Source: Varanus komodoensis (taxonomy: Eukaryota; Chordata; Lepidosauria; Squamata; Varanidae). From it: 64,000 nt of DNA. The DNA lies in assembly GCF_004798865.1 (NCBI RefSeq), contig NW_025336347.1, forward strand, positions 19,405,430 through 19,469,429, in the 5' to 3' direction. The position numbers and the translations under genes are program-made. Numbering within the stretch: position 1 is the stretch's first letter; each line of letters opens with the position of its first letter. The notes beneath the pieces are model-generated. The model saw only the letters and a list, made by a program, of their open reading frames with translations. It was not told where the DNA came from and did not search any database. Shown here piece by piece: positions 36,135 through 46,305 of this stretch.

Positions 36135-36506
36135 AGGGTTCAGCAGGGCCTTCGTTTCAGTGGCATGCTACTTTTTATGTTCATATCCCAAAGGTCTGTA
36201 ATCTTGTTGTTTTATAAATCCTGGAGCCTTCTCTTGGCCAGTATGTAAGGCAGAGCCGTTGAAGGTGGCTCACGTTCGGCTGTGGAGCAACCTGAAACAC
36301 ACGGTCTGGGACAGGAGGGCTCTGAGAGCTTCTCTGGATAAGCTCGGAGACTGATATGATGGCTCAGCTGAGCTGCACATGATGCGATTAGAAGATGAAC
36401 TCTGGCTGCCGTGCCAGTCGGATCGGCACCTGCAAGGCTGTGGGGTGTGTGGGGAAAGGGGGCAGAGGCCGGCTCCTGCAACCTGGGGCTGTTGTGCTGG
36501 CTCCCT

Positions 36507-36540
36507 GGGGGGGGGCAGGGGGGGGGGGGGGGGGAGGGGG
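36507..36540 (+). repeat. G-rich tract with two single-base interruptions
   Basis: Three G runs separated by 'ca' and 'a'. It fits a G-quadruplex pattern. Confidence 0.9.
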
Positions 36541-36778
36541 CTCAAGTGGCCTCTTGTAGAGAACAGGCCTAAGTTTGAAGAGTGACCAGGGAGCCATCTT
36601 CTATTTGAAAGGCTGTGTCAGGTAATTCCATGTTAAAGCTGAACTGTGAAAACCAGTGCCCACCCGGGTAGTGGACTGAAGAGACGAGCATGCACCTCTC
36701 CTGGCTGCAGACTTCCACACTGCTAGGAAATGTACTGCACTTTTATTTAGATCATAATCATTACTTCTAAATTCATAT

Positions 36779-36880
36779 GTACATATATCCATCAGCACGT
36801 GCAAGTTTTATACAAATCGCTGCTGTTTTTTTGGAGATCCCAAGTGGCCATCATAACTCACAATCATCCTCATTCATATA
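36779..36880 (+). repeat. Low-copy repeat, copy 2
   Basis: The text atatccatcagcacgtgcaa to caagtggccatcataact matches the copy at 26156-26258. A LINE-like tail follows at 36895. Confidence 0.5.
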
Positions 36881-36894
36881 ATGTTAATCTGCAA

Positions 36895-36992
36895 TGATGG
36901 CATGGAAATGACTTTGTTAGTATGTCTTGCATTGTAAACCACCAAGGCAATTATAGGCGGCTTATAAATATACGCAAATGAATGAATGAGCA
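36895..36992 (+). mobile_element. LINE 3' tail fragment
   Basis: The text tgcattgtaaaccaccaagg and aggcggcttataaatatacg, then an (AATG)n end. Confidence 0.55.
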
Positions 36993-38300
36993 GAAGGGAC
37001 AGAGCAAGGAGAGGAAATCCATGGGTCAGTCTTCCCACTGCAGTGCTCTCACAAACATTAGAATGGAAATTTTCCTGAAATGGATTAATGCACTTATTTT
37101 ACAGTGTCTGCCATTCTTAGTCTCCGTTAGATTTAGATTTAAAAAAAAATCCAGTGTCTATACAGAGACACAGCAGAGCAGACTATACTGAATTTGCAAA
37201 GTCCATTCTTTACAAGAATTGCCTTCAGGTTCTTCAACAGTGCATAACCAATTGAAATATGAGGGCCAATAGCAGGGGTAGAGCGGGCTGTTTAATGTTT
37301 GTGGATATGCATGCAGTACTGAAATAAAACTGAAGACACATTTGAAATGTGTCTGCTTGAATCTGTAATGTTGAATTATTTTAAATTGTGCTTTTGAGAC
37401 TGTTTTCCTATGCAGCAAAGTAACTGGGTGCTTTCTCATGCCCTGTTCTTGCATTCTGCCTGAATAGGATACATGAATATGGGTAGAGGGGATGGGCCCG
37501 AGTATGGGGGGGGGGAGCTGACCTCAGTGATCTTGCAAGCCCCACTCCGCCCTCCTAAGTCCCCAAGCTTCCCATGTCAAGCAGGGGATTCTGCAGAGGG
37601 CTTCCATGCATGTGCACTTGAACGCAAACAAGTAGAACCCTGTGCAGTTCGGAGCCCTGGCAAATCAGGGGCCGCCTTAGCAAATGCCACATTCAACCTA
37701 ATGAATCCTATGAAGTGCAGACTTCCCTGTGTGGACTTCCTAGCACAGGAGTGCGGAAGCCAGGGATGCTTTGGCATGTAAGAGAAATAATCATTTTAGA
37801 AATGTTTTAATACACATGCATATTCCTTTTACTTCCATCTTTAATGTTTTCTTTAAATATGGAAAAACATTTTGAAAGCCCAGGTAAAGAGGAAACAGTA
37901 ATTAATCACTGTCTGAGTAAGAAAAAATAGGTTGGGGGCTTGACAGGTCTTCACAGAGAGCAAGTTCCCCTAGCAAGAAAATGGCAGGGCTGAGAATACA
38001 GCCTTAGTGGCTGATTTCAAGAGGCTCATGTGGGTTCGGGAGCTAACCTGATCCCTGGTTAAATATGTAAATATAAATAGCCTGGTGTATTTCATGTTTT
38101 GGCCTGTTATTCTGTGATTCCCTGGCCCTTCGAGCCTCTTCACCACAAAATTTCTGGCAATTATATTTCTAAACAGGTGCAAGAGCGTGACAACATTGGG
38201 CTTACTCTGTGGCTAACAGCTACAGAGGACTGTGTTTTCTGTGTGGTTGGAGCCAACACACTCACTAGCTTGCAAAGGGGACACTGTGCAGTGTGCAACC
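36993..38300. other. Repeat-poor intronic stretch
   Basis: The stretch looks single-copy. 37790-38110 is AT-rich with little repeat character. No gene was recognised. Confidence 0.4.
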
Positions 38301-38328
38301 GTGTGTGTGTGTGTGTGTGTGTGTGTGT
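38301..38328 (+). repeat. (GT)14 microsatellite
   Basis: Uninterrupted dinucleotide run of 28 bp. Confidence 0.95.
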
Positions 38329-39234
38329 TTAGGGGCTGCAGAAGGAAGGAGAGGATGGGGAATGTCTACCCTGCAAGCATGAACCTTTCCATGTGGAAGA
38401 ACATTTCTGAATCCAGCCCCATCATCATCATGGAGAAACTGCTGCGTCCTCTCATATTTATTTCCCTACGTATCTTCTGCCATACCTGCAACAGAGACTA
38501 GAAGTACACGTAACTTTCTCACTGTCAGTAAAACAGACAACCGTAAAGGCAGCGATGTGTGCAACAGAGAAACCGTCGGGAGTCTCAGGTAGCCCGTGTT
38601 GCACAAGAGAACTGGAGTGGACTGTTTGCTGCTGCTGTCGTCTGTAGCAGCAAAGCACACATGATCTAACAGAAGGAGAGCTGCAGCAAAAGATAAAAGA
38701 AGCCAGACTCAGCTGTCACTTTGTCTTCTCTGCCTCTGCCCAGCCCTCCTTGGCAGAGATTAAGAGATTCCCCCTCCTTCCCTCTCTGTTGTACCTGAGT
38801 GTACATATATATGCATCTGCCCAAAGTAAGAATAGCTGGGATGACTCACAAACCTGTCTGGTTCCAACTAATGAGCATTTTCCCTTCTTAATGCTGTTTA
38901 ATATGCTCCCAGCCACCCCATCCCTCCCCCTTATTCAGGGCAGGCAGGGATTCCACAGCTAACGTTGTACAGGGGAGGGGGGCGGGGGGTGGTGAGGGAC
39001 ACGCGTGTGTCTGAAACCTAAATGTGCATCAGCAATGCCCACTCTGGCGTTTACAAAGTCAGGCGGCCACAACCTTTGGGGGACACCTACAGATTGCCTG
39101 CTTCTTCATGATGCAGCTTGACTGACTGATGGCTGAGAATGAAAAGAGTCACTCAAGCCCATGATACTAATCAGCAAAAAGGATCCCCTTGGATGCTGAC
39201 ATGCAAAGCCTCTGGCTACCGAATCACATGCAGC

Positions 39235-39248
39235 GGGGGGGGGGGGGG
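39235..39248 (+). repeat. G14 run
   Basis: Uninterrupted G run. Confidence 0.9.
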
Positions 39249-39299
39249 AGCATGGAGCAGCTCGTTAGTCCACAGCACCAACCCAAAGCAGCCTGATGG

Positions 39300-39387
39300 C
39301 ATATGAGGCTGCTGGCCATCACGGCCAGTGGTGAAGGATGATGGGAGTTGTAGGCCCAAACCTACAGAAGCACAGGTTCCTCATTCT
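39300..39387 (+). mobile_element. Foldback family A, right half
   Basis: Contains ggatgatgggagttgtaggc and acaggttcctcat. Confidence 0.6.
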
Positions 39388-39712
39388 ATTATCCATTGCA
39401 CCATTTAGATTAAAGTGTTGGTATGTATTCCAAAGCACATGCAGCTTCTTTCTTACTTTTGATAAATGTCTATCAAAGCTGAAAACAAAGTTAAAACCTG
39501 AAAATCTGTGAGCTATGGGGTAGGAACTGAGCAGGGCTGCCAACAATTAGGAGATATTTATTTGCATTATTTGTATACTGCTAAGTATAATAAAACCCCC
39601 AAGGAAGTGGGATGGCAAAGCTCGACAAAGCTCCTTGCCCTTCTGCCTGGCTGCTACGAACAGAATTCGCATGTATGTGCACAAATGCATGTCGCATAAT
39701 TTGGATGCGGGC

Positions 39713-39728
39713 GGGGGGGGGGGGGGGG
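39713..39728 (+). repeat. G16 run
   Basis: Uninterrupted G run, preceded by gcgggc. About 500 bp upstream of the LHFPL4 exon. Confidence 0.9.
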
Positions 39729-40024
39729 AGAACTCCTTCTTATTCAGGACAGAATCTGAGTGACTTTAAGCATGTATCTTGGATTCTGTTTAGAACAAAG
39801 AATATGCAGCTTGCTTCCTCTTGTAATGTTGCTGAATCCTTTCCAGTCTGCAAGGAACAGGGGAGGAGCAGTGAGCCTGAGCCCACAGGGCCAAATCCTG
39901 GACTCCTGAGGGCCACCTCTGCCCCCAACCCTAATTGTTTGGTGCTTTCTTGGGTTTTATGTAGTCCCCCATGCCCACTGCCCTGTAATTTTAAAAGATT
40001 GGAATGCCTCTTCCTAAGGTTAGC

Positions 40025-40165
40025 TTAAAGCAGTAAGAGCTTTAAGCGACCATATGCCCTTTTTAGCCCTGCCTGCCACTGGGATGTGTCCCTTCAGAAT
40101 TTCTCCAAAATGGCATTTGGCCTTCAGGCTGAAAGAGGTTTCCCACATCTGGTGCGCGGTGCCTG
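40025..40165 (+). mobile_element. Repeat family D, 57 bp upstream of an LHFPL4 exon
   Basis: Contains gcagtaagagctttaagcga and catttggccttcaggctgaa, agaggttt. It ends within the acceptor-proximal part of the intron, just before the exon at 40223. Confidence 0.6.
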
Positions 40166-40222
40166 TTCTGAACGCTGCTGTGTTAATGACATGCCTTCTT
40201 CCCCATTTCTCTGTCCGTCCAG

Positions 40223-40459
40223 CTCTCTGCCTGGTGCTGGGCTGCATGATATTCCCAGATGGCTGGGATTCAGAGACCGTCAGGGACATGTGTGGGGAGA
40301 AGACGGGGAAATACTCGCTGGGCGACTGCTCTGTGCGCTGGGCTTACATCCTAGCCATCATCGGCATCTTGAATGCCCTCATCCTCTCCTTCCTGGCCTT
40401 TGTCCTCGGCAACCGGCAGAACGACCTGCTTCACGAGGAGCTGAAAACAGAGAACAAAG
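40223..40459 (+). CDS. LHFPL4: LHFPL4 internal coding exon (TM3 end, second extracellular loop, TM4)
   Basis: LHFPL4 (GARLH4) is a tetraspan membrane protein that joins GABA-A receptors to neuroligin-2 at inhibitory synapses. This 237-nt exon gives two bases completing a codon (Ala if the preceding exon ends in G), 78 full codons and one trailing base. The end of TM3 reads [10 protein letters not shown]. The loop follows with [20 protein letters not shown] and SLGDCSVRW, carrying the two loop cysteines. TM4 is about residues 39-62 of the exon ([18 protein letters not shown]), and a charged cytosolic tail follows ([16 protein letters not shown]). The acceptor is tctgtccgtccag and the donor AAAG/gtgagt. 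From memory, the sequence fits human LHFPL4 better than LHFPL3, and the neighbouring SETD5 agrees. The remaining doubt is paralogue assignment, which is small. Confidence 0.95.
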
Positions 40460-40891
40460 GTGAGTGCTGCCCCCCATCCCTGGTTACACTGACATGGCAG
40501 TGCCCCTCACAGCCGCCCCAAAGGCTCTGCAGCGGCTGTCCGCACGCTCCCTGAGAGATGACCTCCCCAGTCAGCTTTGCTGTGCTCCTGAGCACAGAAT
40601 TCATACTTCAGTGTGAGCTGGTGTAGAAAAGTGCCTGGATTTCTACCAGCCTTTGAGGCGCAGTTGGCGACTGTCCTAGATCTGTGTGGAATGGGAGTTT
40701 CTTGAAGGTTGAAGAATAAGTCTTTACTTCTCATAACTATGACTGAGGCTAAGGTTGCATTCTTTCAACACAGCTAGAAATGAGAGGGTCTTTGGGTGGA
40801 GTGCTCCTCCAGGCAGGGTCCCAGTCGGCCTCCTGCTGCATTTTCCGCCCCCGCCCCCTTGCCTCCTGATCCTGCAAGCTGCACATTTATC

Positions 40892-40938
40892 TGAGCACAG
40901 TGGGACTTACTTCTAAGCAAGCACGCAGTGCATTGCAC
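40892..40938 (+). mobile_element. Foldback family B, partial
   Basis: Contains cacagtgggacttacttctaa, the central part of the family. The flanks are diverged. Confidence 0.55.
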
Positions 40939-41964
40939 TAGACCTCGTTTCTTTTGCAAAGCAGATCAGTTGGAGCAAATGATAAAAGGCATCGTAAATC
41001 CCCACATGACATAAATATGTGTTAGTGATTGGATTGACATGACTAACGCAGTTTACAGTCGTGGTGTCTTTTTGATTGAAGACGGAAAGATTTCTTTTTT
41101 ACCTCCCGAAATGCAGCCTGTTTAGATCATTTATCCATCCAATTCAGAACTTTTTTTCCATTCTGACTGGGGGTTCACTTTAGCAGAGGTGCCTCTCAGC
41201 ACCCAAATCTGAGATACATTCATTGAGATGCATAGTATGAAGGGCTAGTGTGGCAGACACCTTAAAACATAAAATTTAAATTTAAAAGGGCAAGCTCTGA
41301 GAGAGGCAGTTGCAGCCATCGGCTTCTTCATTACAGGTGAGCCCTCTGCAGTTCACCCTTCCTGTGCTCTGTGTTCTGGGGGAATAAAGATGGCAGCTGA
41401 TGGCATCACCCAGAGCTTCCTTTCAGCATCCAAGTCGGGGCCTGCAAGGAACACAACTATGTCTTCCCCATTGCTGGCTGCTTCTCCCCCACTTCATCAG
41501 CTCAGTAGGCTGGAGTGGGGAACCGCCAGGGTGGCTGCGAAGGGAGCTTGCCCTGAGCCTCCGTGAGCCTGGTGCCAGCCTGCTTGCACTGGGGTCCTCT
41601 TCTCTCCCCATACGCTTTAATTCTGATACGGCCGACTGATGGTGGGGATCACAGAAGGAGGGGTGGGTGTCCTCAAGGGATGGAGCTTTTCAGTAGATGT
41701 CACTTCTGGCCCAAGACCTTTTGCTGCCTGAAGCCAAGGGAAAGGGACTTCTCTCGCCACCCACATGCAGGAGCCGACCAGACTGGCAAAGCAATCTTAC
41801 TTCATCGCCTGCAATGGGATGGTGTGTGTGAGGCAAAGGCTGGTTCTGGGAGCCCAAGAGAGCTTGTGAGGCACACACAGCTCAGTCCTTCAAGAGAAAG
41901 AGCAGCCGGGGACTGAGGAACAGCCATGAGGCTGCCGCTGGGTCCCCCAGCATCTGCTGGCTGA

Positions 41965-42090
41965 TGCAGTTGCATTTTGACTTAATTAGTTTTTATGTTA
42001 TGCTTTTAATAAGACGTTGTTTTAATCTGTCTTGTTAGCTGCATTGAGAGGCATGTTTAAGGAGAAAGGCAGGATATAAAATAAATGCAT
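41965..42090 (+). mobile_element. LINE 3' tail fragment
   Basis: T-rich piece, then gctgcattgagaggcatg, ggcaggatataaaataaa. It lies in the last LHFPL4 intron. Confidence 0.55.
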
Positions 42091-42131
42091 ATGCACAAAC
42101 CTAAAGGTAGGACCACACCTGCTGTAGTTCC

Positions 42132-42284
42132 AAGACATGGATGGGCAACTTGTGTTCCTTCACATGCTGGTATGAACTCTCTTCAGCCCGAGCCAATGTA
42201 GCATAGCCAGTAGTGCGGAATTACGGGACTTACAGTCTCACAGCAACTGGAATATCCTGAGCTGCCCAGCCCTGACCTAAGAGA
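42132..42284. mobile_element. Foldback family A, degraded
   Basis: Ends near ggatgggcaacttgtgttcc and gagctgcccagccctga. Inner right arm gggacttacagtctcacagc. Confidence 0.55.
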
Positions 42285-43682
42285 ATCTTCTTCAGCCTGT
42301 CCATTGCCAATCTTGTAGAGCTTAACATTCTTGAGGATGTTCTCTCTCCATCCTATCCAATTGACTCATGAGCTCTTTAAAAAGTGAGTACAAGATAGTA
42401 ACAGTCAGGGCTGTACCTATCCCTCTCGTCTCAGAGGTTGCTGTGCCAGACTGCTCTCTGGCATGGAGTTCACCATGCTGAGAAAGACTTTTCAAAACAC
42501 ACACAACCTGTTCCACCTCTTGTGGCTGGGGATCTCATGGAGGCCAGCAGTGAGCCTGGCGTCCCCTGTATGTAAGCAAGCATGCACCACTGCTCAGTTC
42601 TTCCGTATAAATAGGAAAGCAGATGTATGAAAAACATGCAACCAGAGGCACGTTGGTTTAACCTCCATAATCCGTTCAAATCACAAAACTCTTTTTGGGG
42701 AGGGGGATGCAATTTTTGGCAGAGCGTATACAGTTGATCTAGACTCCAGAAAGTGAGGCTCCCATTGTGTCACACAGAAACTGCCTGCATGGCCGTTTCC
42801 ACACATGCTTCTCTGCCCTGGAATGCAAACGACCTGTTGGACCGCAGGCACTTCTTGCCATCCCAGAGCTGCGAGCGATGGGAGCGTGTGGGCCTTTTTT
42901 TCACAAATCTTCAGCAGCCAGGAAGACAAACGGGTGCACTTCTCCATGCAGGGCAAGGCTCTCAGAGGTTGCAGGTCCCAGTGCTTCTGTCTGACTTCCA
43001 GGACCAGAGGCAGCTTACCTCTGAGCACCCGTCAGTGGGGAATGTGAGCAGGAGGGAGCGGCGGCACCCATGTGCCTCTGGTGGGCTTCCTGGCAAGGCC
43101 GCTGCCTGCCCACAGCGGGACCACAAGGCTGACCTGGATGGGTCTTTGGTATGATCCACACCCCCCTTCCCGCTCCTGCTGCAGGGGCAGGAGGGTGGCA
43201 GTTGGCTGAAGCAAGCCTAGCTGTTCAGCAGGGTGCCTGGACCATTTTCGGCTCACTGGCTGAACTCAATTCCAGAGAAGCTCCTGGGGGCCACGTGCGA
43301 TTGGTCGATGTTGCAGATGGAGTAGGGCCAACACAGCAGCACAGTTTAAAGCCTTTCCTGCCAGTAACTAGGCCTTAGGAAAGCATTTCCACCTTTCAGA
43401 AAGGGGAAAGCACCGTCGTCTCCAGGAAACCACCAATCAAGCAGTGGTTGGGGGAATGGGAGGGGCTTAGCAATCGGGGATCCCACAGGGCAAGGCTGGG
43501 GCTCCAAGCACATCAGATTTGGACCTTGGACCCAAGGCTCTGCACTGCTGCTCTTAAAGGAGAGGTGTTCAGACTAAGTCAGGAGACATAAAGCCGTGGG
43601 TCAGCCTAGGATTTGTTCCTTGCACCGCCACCTGCCCTCTCTGACAGGAGCAAAACTGGTGTCAGCAAGGTTGCTGCCTCAC
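42284..43682. other. Repeat-poor part of the LHFPL4 last intron
   Basis: No SINE, LINE or foldback was recognised. GC-richer DNA at 42750-43380 produces several overlapping ORFs with no family features. Confidence 0.4.
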
Positions 43683-43815
43683 GTGGCACAGCGCTTATAG
43701 GGCGCTGGATTAGGACTGGGGAACCCAGCTTCAGCTCATCAGGCAGGCATGAGATGAGGTTCACCGGGTGCCTTTGGATCAGACCACCTCTCCCAGCCTC
43801 AGAGGGAGAAACGGG
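43683..43815 (+). mobile_element. Sauria-type SINE, 3' truncated
   Basis: Head-like gcgctggattaggactgggg, then gaggttcaccgggtgccttt, and ctcccagcctcagaggg. The tail is lost. Confidence 0.6.
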
Positions 43816-44235
43816 GCTCCGTCCAGCCTTGCATGTGCTGCTGCCCTGGCCCTGATGAGACTGGGACAGAAGCCAGGAAAGCCTAAGGTGCCTAATTGGA
43901 AATGTAATTAATCAGAAGAAATCTCCTGGCCTCTGGTTTTGTCCATCTGTTTAAATCAGGAAAAAGACAGCCAAGCCAGCAAGAACCCAAATGCTGGAGC
44001 AGCAGAAAGCAATGCTGGAAGGGAATCAAGAGCCAAGCAACCCTTCCCCCCACCCTTGTTGATGTGCAGAGAGAAACACAGATTCCTTTCCCAGCCTCTC
44101 TGGAGCTGAAGGAATGGACACAACTCACCTACTCTCTTCCTAGACTTTGTGCAGGAGCAAAGATTTTGATCATGGTTTGGCTGGCCTGATAGTGCCAGCT
44201 TGCATTCAAAAAAGAAGGCACGCTCCCAGCCTCAC

Positions 44236-44435
44236 ATTAGGGTGTTTTTGAAAAACACACAGGGATCTTTTTAGCAAGTAAAATTGCATGCAATCCAGTC
44301 TTGCCGTTGTCAGCTGTTCAAGCAGAGCCTGCTGCTGTGCCTTGAATGGCAGCTCAATCTGCAGTGGTTGGTTAAAGATACTGATGAGCCCCATACGTCG
44401 CAAATGTTCAGCTCTCAGCTCCTCCAGATCCACTG
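44236..44435 (-). other. Unrecognised coding-like fragment (candidate exon or retrocopy piece)
   Basis: The - strand is open for over 66 codons and has protein-like composition: VDLEELRAEHLRRMGLISIF, then NQPLQIELPFKAQQQALLEQ and LTTARLDCMQF. It is rich in Leu, Gln, Glu and Arg, as in an amphipathic helical segment. Possible splice sites flank it (acceptor ggctcttaacag, donor AAT/gtgagg), but the acceptor side runs into a Sauria-type SINE at 44442. I do not recognise the protein. It could be part of a decayed transposon ORF, a processed pseudogene piece, or an exon of an antisense gene inside the LHFPL4 intron. It might also be chance. Confidence 0.35.
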
Positions 44436-44441
44436 CTGTTA

Positions 44442-44672
44442 AGAGCCAATGCGGTGTCGTGGCTGGGGTGCTGAACTGTACTCAGGAGCCCTGGGTTCTA
44501 GGCCCCATTCAGCCATGACGTTCACTGGATGGCTTTGGGCAAATCCCAGATTCTCAGGCTATCCTCCTTCACAGGGTGGTGGTGGTTAGGTTAAATCGGA
44601 GAGGAGAACTTTGTAAGCTGCCTTGGGTTCCTTGCAAAAGTAAGAAAAGCAGGGTATAAATGTAATGATTTG
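44442..44672 (+). mobile_element. Sauria-type SINE, full length
   Basis: Starts agagccaatgcggtgtcgtgg, contains ccctgggttctaggccccat and cttcacagggtggtggtgg, and ends gcagggtataaatgtaatg. It abuts the unrecognised coding-like fragment at 44236-44435. Confidence 0.85.
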
Positions 44673-44753
44673 TAAACCATTCCATATTATTTGTGAATAA
44701 TAATCTGTAAACCATTCCAAGAGCAATGTGCTGATGGTACAGTATATCATTTT

Positions 44754-44777
44754 AAATAAATAAATAAATAAATAAAG
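44754..44777 (+). repeat. (AAAT)n microsatellite
   Basis: About six AAAT units shortly after a Sauria-type SINE tail. Confidence 0.85.
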
Positions 44778-45130
44778 TCAGGGCTACATGAGCCAGTTAA
44801 AGAGTTAGCAATCTTCTCCACTCTACTTGTAACTGATTTTAGGCAGTGGTAGAGAAAACCATCCTGCCAGCTGAATCCCTTAAATACAACCTACCAGATG
44901 TCCACTCTAGCGCTAAGAAAAGAGAAGCCAGCATATTTCTAAATGAATAACATAAAATAAGGGTGAAGAAACTGTTTGATGAAATCATGGTGCACTGCTG
45001 AGCTGAACTTTGCTCCTGCCTCTCTCCTCCTTTTAAAAAGCTAGATGCACACTTTTGTTCTGGAACGAGACTAGACCACAACATTGGTGCTCAGCCAATC
45101 AGAAGTCTTACAACAAATTTAATAAGAAGA

Positions 45131-45352
45131 AAGCCAGTGTGGTGTGGTGTGTTGAACTGGGAGTCAGGAGATTCAGAATCAAGTCCCCACCTGCCCATGA
45201 ATCTTACTGGGTGACTTTAGGCCAGCCACTGAGTTCTAGCCTAACCAACCTCACAGGGTTCTTGCAATGCTAAAATGGAGATGAGGAGGATGATCTAAGC
45301 TGCCTTGGATTCCTCACAGGGGGAAGAAAGGCAAGATGAATATAATTATATT
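45131..45352 (+). mobile_element. Sauria-type SINE, full length
   Basis: Starts aagccagtgtggtgtggtgtg, contains gggtgactttaggccagcca and ctcacagggttcttgcaa, and has a ggcaagatgaatataatt tail. It ends about 280 bp before the last LHFPL4 exon. Confidence 0.85.
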
Positions 45353-45630
45353 TATCCACCCTAATGAAACCTGTGGTAGCTGCTTCTACATAATTATTAG
45401 ATTGAAAATCACGGAATGGCACAGACTTTGGGAAAACAATACCACCGGCCGCCATTCATCGTCACAGGCAATGTCCAAGGAGTATGTGGGACATTTGCTC
45501 AAGGCACGGTCCTCATGACCACTAAGACAGCCGTTGAGCGCAGAAATATACCCACAGCCTCAAAACAATGCCAGGGAACTTCTGAAAGCCAGAGCTCAAT
45601 CCTGATTTTCTCTTTTTATGTTTTCAACAG

Positions 45631-45692
45631 ATTTTGTTGGCACTGCGGTAAGTTCTGTGTGTTGGTGTGACCTAGTCTGTCCTACCCATTAG
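45631..45692 (+). CDS. LHFPL4: LHFPL4 last coding exon, short C-terminal tail
   Basis: The exon follows a good acceptor (ttttcaacag) and continues phase 1 from the exon ending at 40459, so the junction codon is G/AT (Asp). The reading is DFVGTAVSSV, then CWCDLVCPTH and a TAG stop at 45690-45692. From memory, human LHFPL4 continues ENKDFVGSTVSSV and then about 20 more residues, so the first ten residues identify the exon and the rest has diverged. The codons for Val-Ser are GTAAGT, a perfect splice donor. A 17-nt microexon (45631-45647) joined to an unseen exon is therefore an alternative. The start of the exon is secure and the stop less so. Confidence 0.75.
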
Positions 45693-46034
45693 TGGAGGTT
45701 TAGTCTAGTTCTGTTGTGTCCCTGTTCACATGTGTCTATTTGTGTAAAAAGATGATGCCACTGTTTGTCTAATCTGTCTGAGGAAGAGTGAGGGAGTATC
45801 TCCATGTATGCTTCTGTGTTTGACCTTTGCCTGCCCCTCTCTGTGCAAATGGAGCCACAGTGAGTGCGATTTCTGGACTGTTTCCTTGGAAGCCCTGATG
45901 CTCATGGCTACTCGGGCTCATCTAGCGTGATCTAATCCAGGGGCCACCATCCCACATGGCTGCCGTTTACAGTTGCAGCCATCTGCTGTAGCCACAGTCA
46001 GCCCATCACTCTGAGAGCATGGAGGGCCTAGACT

Positions 46035-46142
46035 AGCTCATCCTCACCCCGGTGTCCTCCAGAAATTCTGGACTACAACTCTCAGCCGTTGGCTCTGCTG
46101 CTTGGAGCTGATGGAAGTCCACAACCTGTGGAGGGAGGCAAG
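46035..46142. mobile_element. Foldback family A
   Basis: Left arm gtcctccagaaattctggac then tacaactctcagcc. Right arm agctgatggaagtccacaac. Confidence 0.7.
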
Positions 46143-46268
46143 CCGGGCAAGGCTCTGCTAGACAAACCCACCCCGCTTCACTCACAATTTCCTCCTCTTC
46201 GTGGCTCTGGAAGGCCTCCCGCATTCTCAGCACCCGTACAAATGTTATTCTGAACACCTTCCTCCCAC

Positions 46269-46305
46269 ACTGGGTTCGAACAACATGGCTGAGTTGTCAT
46301 GTCAT
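46269..46305 (+). mobile_element. Foldback family C, one arm
   Basis: Contains actgggttcgaacaacatgg. No clear partner arm is seen. Confidence 0.35.

Larger units (their letters stand above)
1..40222 (+). other. LHFPL4: LHFPL4 intron, 3' portion (inferred)
   Basis: The exon at 40223 starts in the middle of a codon and encodes the second half of an LHFPL-family protein. The N-terminal half (first three membrane segments and the extracellular loop) is not found in any + frame upstream, although that exon would be an open stretch of over 100 codons. This whole interval is therefore read as the 3' part of the long intron between the first and second coding exons. It holds SINEs, LINE 3' ends, foldback elements and microsatellites, listed separately. 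Between them are repeat-poor stretches in which I see no gene. Confidence 0.75.
40460..45630 (+). other. LHFPL4: LHFPL4 last intron
   Basis: This 5.17-kb intron starts gtgagt and ends in a pyrimidine-rich acceptor (ctctttttatgttttcaacag). It contains a foldback element, an L2-like LINE tail and three Sauria-type SINEs. It also holds a coding-like fragment of unknown origin on the - strand at 44236-44435. The rest (40950-41960 and 42290-43680) is non-repetitive DNA in which I see no gene. Confidence 0.8.

Noticed and set aside
45416-45670. An 84-codon + frame overlapping the last LHFPL4 exon
   Set aside because: It reads the exon out of frame. The phase carried from the previous exon selects the frame giving DFVGTAVSSV.
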